DNA of 8,614 nt from Sulfurivirga caldicuralii (GTDB lineage Bacteria > Pseudomonadota > Gammaproteobacteria > Thiomicrospirales > Thiomicrospiraceae), in contig DQVN01000102.1 in the NCBI GenBank assembly GCA_015661715.1, positions 1 through 8,614 on the forward strand. Direction: 5' to 3'. This document shows positions 6,344-8,614 of this stretch, piece after piece (position 1 is the first letter of the stretch; each line of letters starts with the position of its first letter). The notes under the pieces are model-generated. The model saw only the letters and a list, made by a program, of their open reading frames with translations, did no database searches and had not been told where the DNA came from. The position numbers and the translations under genes are program-made.

Positions 6344-6372
6344 TTGACAGCACCCGGGGTGGCTTCAATAAT
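6344..6372 (+). promoter_or_regulatory. Sigma70 promoter of the mevalonate operon, very close to the start codon
   Basis: TTGACA (6344-6349, perfect) and AATAAT (6367-6372, one base off) are 17 bp apart. Only 8 bases lie between the -10 box and the ATG at 6381, so the mRNA would start at or within a few bases of the start codon. The spacer contains the 11-bp inverted repeat CACCCGGGGTG (6351-6361), a possible repressor site. The boxes are seen; use of this promoter is inferred. Confidence 0.7.
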
Positions 6373-6380
6373 GGGCGGCT

Positions 6381-7418
6381 ATGACGTATACACATGCCCA
6401 GATCCCCATGCAGTGGGTCGGTCCATTGCGCCTGCGCGGTGATATCATGGCCGAAGTAGAGGCGCCCCTGGCCACCTATGAAACCCCCTTGTGGCCCTCG
6501 GTCAACCGCGGCGCCCGGGTCAGCGCCCATGCCGGCGGCATCCACATCACCCTGGTAGATGCACGCATGAGCCGCTCCATTACCCTACAGGCACCCGATG
6601 CAGCCCAGGCACGGTCAGCGGCCGAGGCAATCAGCGCCGATATAGCGGCGCTGCAACAGGTGGTCAGCGAAACCAGCCGCTTTGCGCAGCTTATTGAAGT
6701 GCATCCCAAAATCATCGGCAATCTGCTGATTCTGCGCCTGGATTTCACCACCGGCGATGCTGCCGGCCACAACATGGTCACCCAGGCTGCAGATCAACTG
6801 ATCCCCTACTTACTGGCGCGCTATCCTTTTCTGCACTATGTCTCCATCTCCGGTAATTTCTGCACCGACAAAAAAGTCTCAGCCGTCAATGCCCTGTATG
6901 GGCGTGGCAAATATGTGGTGGCGGAAACCTGGCTGCCGGAAAGACTGGTCAAACGCTTTCTGAAAACCACCCCACAAAAGCTGGTGGCACTGCATATCAA
7001 AAAAAATCTGCTCGGCAGCATTGCCGCCGGCAGCCTGATGAGCGCCAACGCCCATGCGGCCAATATGCTGCTGGCTTTCTATCTGGCCACCGGTCAGGAT
7101 GCGGCCAATATCGTGGAAGGCTCCCAGTGCATCGACCACGCTGAAGTGCTGGAAAACGGCGACCTCTACTTCTCCACCACGCTGCCCAATCTGATTGTCG
7201 GCACCGTAGGCAATGGTAAAGGGCTGGATTTCGTGCGCGACAACCTGGCGCGTATGGGTTGCCTGCAAAATGATACCCCAGGTGAAAACGCTCGCCGTCT
7301 GGCGGGTATCTGCGCTGCTGTCGTGCTCTGCGGTGAGCTTTCGCTGCTGGCGGCGCAAACCAACCCGGGTGAGTTGATGGCAGCGCACCTGAAACTGGAG
7401 CGACAACCGCATGACTGA
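6381..7418 (+). CDS. mvaA: Hydroxymethylglutaryl-CoA reductase, class I-like
   Basis: A 345-residue soluble enzyme that reduces HMG-CoA to mevalonate. The order of motifs follows the catalytic domain of class I (eukaryotic/archaeal) reductases: ATYETPLWPSVNRGARVS (31-48) with catalytic E34, SGNFCTDKKVSAVNALYGRG (157-176) with K164, NAHAANMLLAFYLATGQDAA (223-242) with D240, GTVGNGKGL (274-282) and PGENARRLAGI (300-310), ending in GELMAAHLKLER with likely catalytic H336. It lacks the membrane anchor of the eukaryotic enzyme. The class I character suggests NADPH use, which is inference. No ribosome binding site precedes the ATG at 6381 and the promoter lies 8 nt upstream; in-frame ATGs at 6408 and 6447 are other possible starts, but neither is clearly better, and 6447 would leave little before E34. 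It overlaps the next gene by 8 bp. Confidence 0.93.
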   Translation: MTYTHAQIPMQWVGPLRLRGDIMAEVEAPLATYETPLWPSVNRGARVSAHAGGIHITLVDARMSRSITLQAPDAAQARSAAEAISADIAALQQVVSETSRFAQLIEVHPKIIGNLLILRLDFTTGDAAGHNMVTQAADQLIPYLLARYPFLHYVSISGNFCTDKKVSAVNALYGRGKYVVAETWLPERLVKRFLKTTPQKLVALHIKKNLLGSIAAGSLMSANAHAANMLLAFYLATGQDAANIVEGSQCIDHAEVLENGDLYFSTTLPNLIVGTVGNGKGLDFVRDNLARMGCLQNDTPGENARRLAGICAAVVLCGELSLLAAQTNPGELMAAHLKLERQPHD

Positions 7419-8427
7419 TATCCAGCAGCGCAAGCTGGACCACCTGGCCCTGCTACAACAAGACCCACAAATCGAGCGGGGCGACAGCGGTCTGGCCGAT
7501 ATCCGTCTGCTGCACCGTGCTCTGCCAGAGCTGGATTTCGACGAGGTGGATACTCGTACCACCTTCCTGGACATTGAAGTACGCTTTCCATTTCTCATCA
7601 GCAGCATGACCGGTGGCGCCGGTGACACCTTGCAGCACATCAACCAGCATCTGGCCGAAGCGGCGGAAGCCATGCAGGTCCCCATGGCGGTGGGCTCCCA
7701 ACGCATCATGCTGGAAAGGCCTGATGCCCGCTCCAGCTTCCAACTGCGCCGCTTCGCCCCCTCCGTTCCCCTGATCGCCAATCTGGGTGCGATCCAACTG
7801 AACAACGGCATTGCACTCACCGAAATTGAAGAGGTGATCGATACCCTGGATGCAGATGCCCTCTACCTGCATCTCAACCCACTGCAGGAGGTGATTCAAC
7901 CGGAAGGCAACCGCAACTTTGCTGAATTAAGCGATCGCATTGCAGAGGTAGTGGATTCCATCGACATCCCGGTCATCCTGAAAGAGGTGGGCTGTGGCCT
8001 ATCGCCACTGGACATCGAGCTGGGGCTGCGCGTCGGCGTACGGCATTTCGATCTAGCCGCCCGTGGCGGTACCAGTTGGAGCCGTATCGAAGCCCACCGC
8101 AGCCAGGACGATTTGGGACTAACCTTTCAAGATTGGGGCTTGACACTGAAAGAGGCGCTGAAGCTCGCCGCCCCCTACCGCAACCAGGCCACGCTAATCG
8201 CCAGCGGCGGCATCCGCACCGGGGTGGACATGGTCAAGTGTGTTATAATGGGCAGCTCCATGTGTGGTGTTGCCGCACCGCTGCTTGCTGCCGCCATGGA
8301 GAGCACCTCGGCGGTTATCCAGGTCATCGAGCGTTTCTGGAAAGAGTATCGTACCGCCCAGTTTCTGCTGGGTGCGCCCAGCTTCGAACACCTGTTCGAC
8401 AACCGCCAGCTCCTGTTGAGCACATAA
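7411..8427 (+). CDS. fni: Type 2 isopentenyl-diphosphate delta-isomerase (FMN-dependent)
   Basis: A 338-residue flavoenzyme that interconverts isopentenyl and dimethylallyl diphosphate, needing FMN, a reduced cofactor and magnesium. Family marks are the N-terminal RKLDHL (7-12), FPFLISSMTGGAG (59-71), MAVGSQR (92-98), the substrate-binding LHLNPLQE (152-159), ILKEVGCGLS (189-198), DLAARGGTSWSRIEAHR (214-230) and the phosphate/FMN-binding ASGGIRTGVDM. All belong to the TIM-barrel type 2 enzyme and are unrelated to type 1 Idi. The start ATG lies inside the end of the reductase gene (ATGACTGA overlap), so the two are translationally coupled. The length is normal. Confidence 0.96.
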   Translation: MTDIQQRKLDHLALLQQDPQIERGDSGLADIRLLHRALPELDFDEVDTRTTFLDIEVRFPFLISSMTGGAGDTLQHINQHLAEAAEAMQVPMAVGSQRIMLERPDARSSFQLRRFAPSVPLIANLGAIQLNNGIALTEIEEVIDTLDADALYLHLNPLQEVIQPEGNRNFAELSDRIAEVVDSIDIPVILKEVGCGLSPLDIELGLRVGVRHFDLAARGGTSWSRIEAHRSQDDLGLTFQDWGLTLKEALKLAAPYRNQATLIASGGIRTGVDMVKCVIMGSSMCGVAAPLLAAAMESTSAVIQVIERFWKEYRTAQFLLGAPSFEHLFDNRQLLLST

Positions 8428-8438
8428 GAGATTCATAT

Positions 8439-8614
8439 ATGAATGTTGGCATCGACCTGATCCATTTTGCCACCGCAGACTATTATTTAGGCCTGGACAC
8501 ATTCGCCGCCGAAAAAGGAATCGACCTCGACAAGTTCCATGTCGGCATCGGCCAGGAACGCATGTCCATCGCCCCGCCGGATGAGGATGTGGTCACCCTC
8601 TCCGCCAAGGCAGC
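8439..8614 (+). CDS. mvaS: Hydroxymethylglutaryl-CoA synthase, N-terminal part (cut by window end)
   Basis: The open frame begins MNVGIDLIHFATADYYLGLD and continues with FHVGIGQERMSIAPPDEDVV, closely following the first 58 residues of bacterial HMG-CoA synthase (typical pattern VGID...YYL...GLGQE.M...PPDEDIV). The enzyme condenses acetyl-CoA with acetoacetyl-CoA to HMG-CoA, the substrate of the reductase two genes upstream. The active-site cysteine region lies beyond the window. An AAGAGA stretch about 9 nt ahead of the ATG is a fair ribosome binding site, and the gap from the isomerase gene is only 11 bp, so it belongs to the same operon. Confidence 0.93.
   Translation, partial: MNVGIDLIHFATADYYLGLDTFAAEKGIDLDKFHVGIGQERMSIAPPDEDVVTLSAKA

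Noticed and set aside
6879..7820. A 313-codon minus-strand open frame opposite the reductase and isomerase genes
   Set aside because: It is antisense to two well-recognised enzymes, its composition (rich in Ser, Arg, Met) is that of a shadow frame, and it has no ribosome binding site that I can see.

Overview
The window looks like chromosomal DNA of a free-living gammaproteobacterium. The evidence is the set of protein families (a DUF4212/SSS two-subunit symporter, a cNMP-binding/DUF294 protein and a DnaQ-like exonuclease in a row), strong Shine-Dalgarno sites and sigma70-type promoters. The coding regions are fairly GC-rich and the intergenic regions AT-rich. I cannot name a genus. No transposase, integrase, CRISPR array, tRNA or rRNA gene is visible inside the window.

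Layout. (1) Positions 1-392 hold no protein gene. The left edge carries a strong promoter pointing left, out of the window, in the style of rRNA/tRNA operon promoters. It is followed by short direct repeats and the leader of the first operon. (2) Positions 393-5474 are a rightward run of five genes: the small and large subunits of a sodium:solute symporter (TIGR03647/TIGR03648-like), a pair of RNA hairpins, a small unknown membrane-anchored protein, a three-part signalling protein (cNMP-binding-like domain, degenerate middle, DUF294 nucleotidyltransferase) and a DEDDh-type 3'-5' exonuclease. The last three genes overlap, which suggests translational coupling. (3) Positions 5488-6314 hold one leftward gene, a Prx6-type peroxiredoxin, with its own clear promoter, strong ribosome binding site and intrinsic terminator. 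(4) From 6344 to the right edge runs a rightward mevalonate-pathway operon: class I-like HMG-CoA reductase, type 2 isopentenyl-diphosphate isomerase, and the first 58 codons of HMG-CoA synthase, which runs off the window.

How the genes work together. The symporter, DUF294 and exonuclease genes form a module commonly seen near acetate-type SSS transporters. A reasonable inference is that the DUF294 protein senses or signals in relation to uptake of a small carboxylate, but the substrate and signal are not shown by the sequence. The mevalonate genes would make isoprenoid precursors: HMG-CoA synthase makes HMG-CoA, the reductase makes mevalonate, and the isomerase interconverts IPP and DMAPP. 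The mevalonate kinases and decarboxylase would be expected further right. Most gammaproteobacteria use the MEP pathway instead, so this cluster is the most distinctive part of the window. The peroxiredoxin and mevalonate promoters are back to back, with 29 bp between their -35 boxes.

I did not find clear evidence of a wholly new system. The best leads are the mevalonate operon with a eukaryote/archaea-like reductase and an apparently leaderless start, the symporter-signalling-exonuclease module with a small unknown membrane protein inside it, and the exonuclease with a Glu in its ExoII motif.
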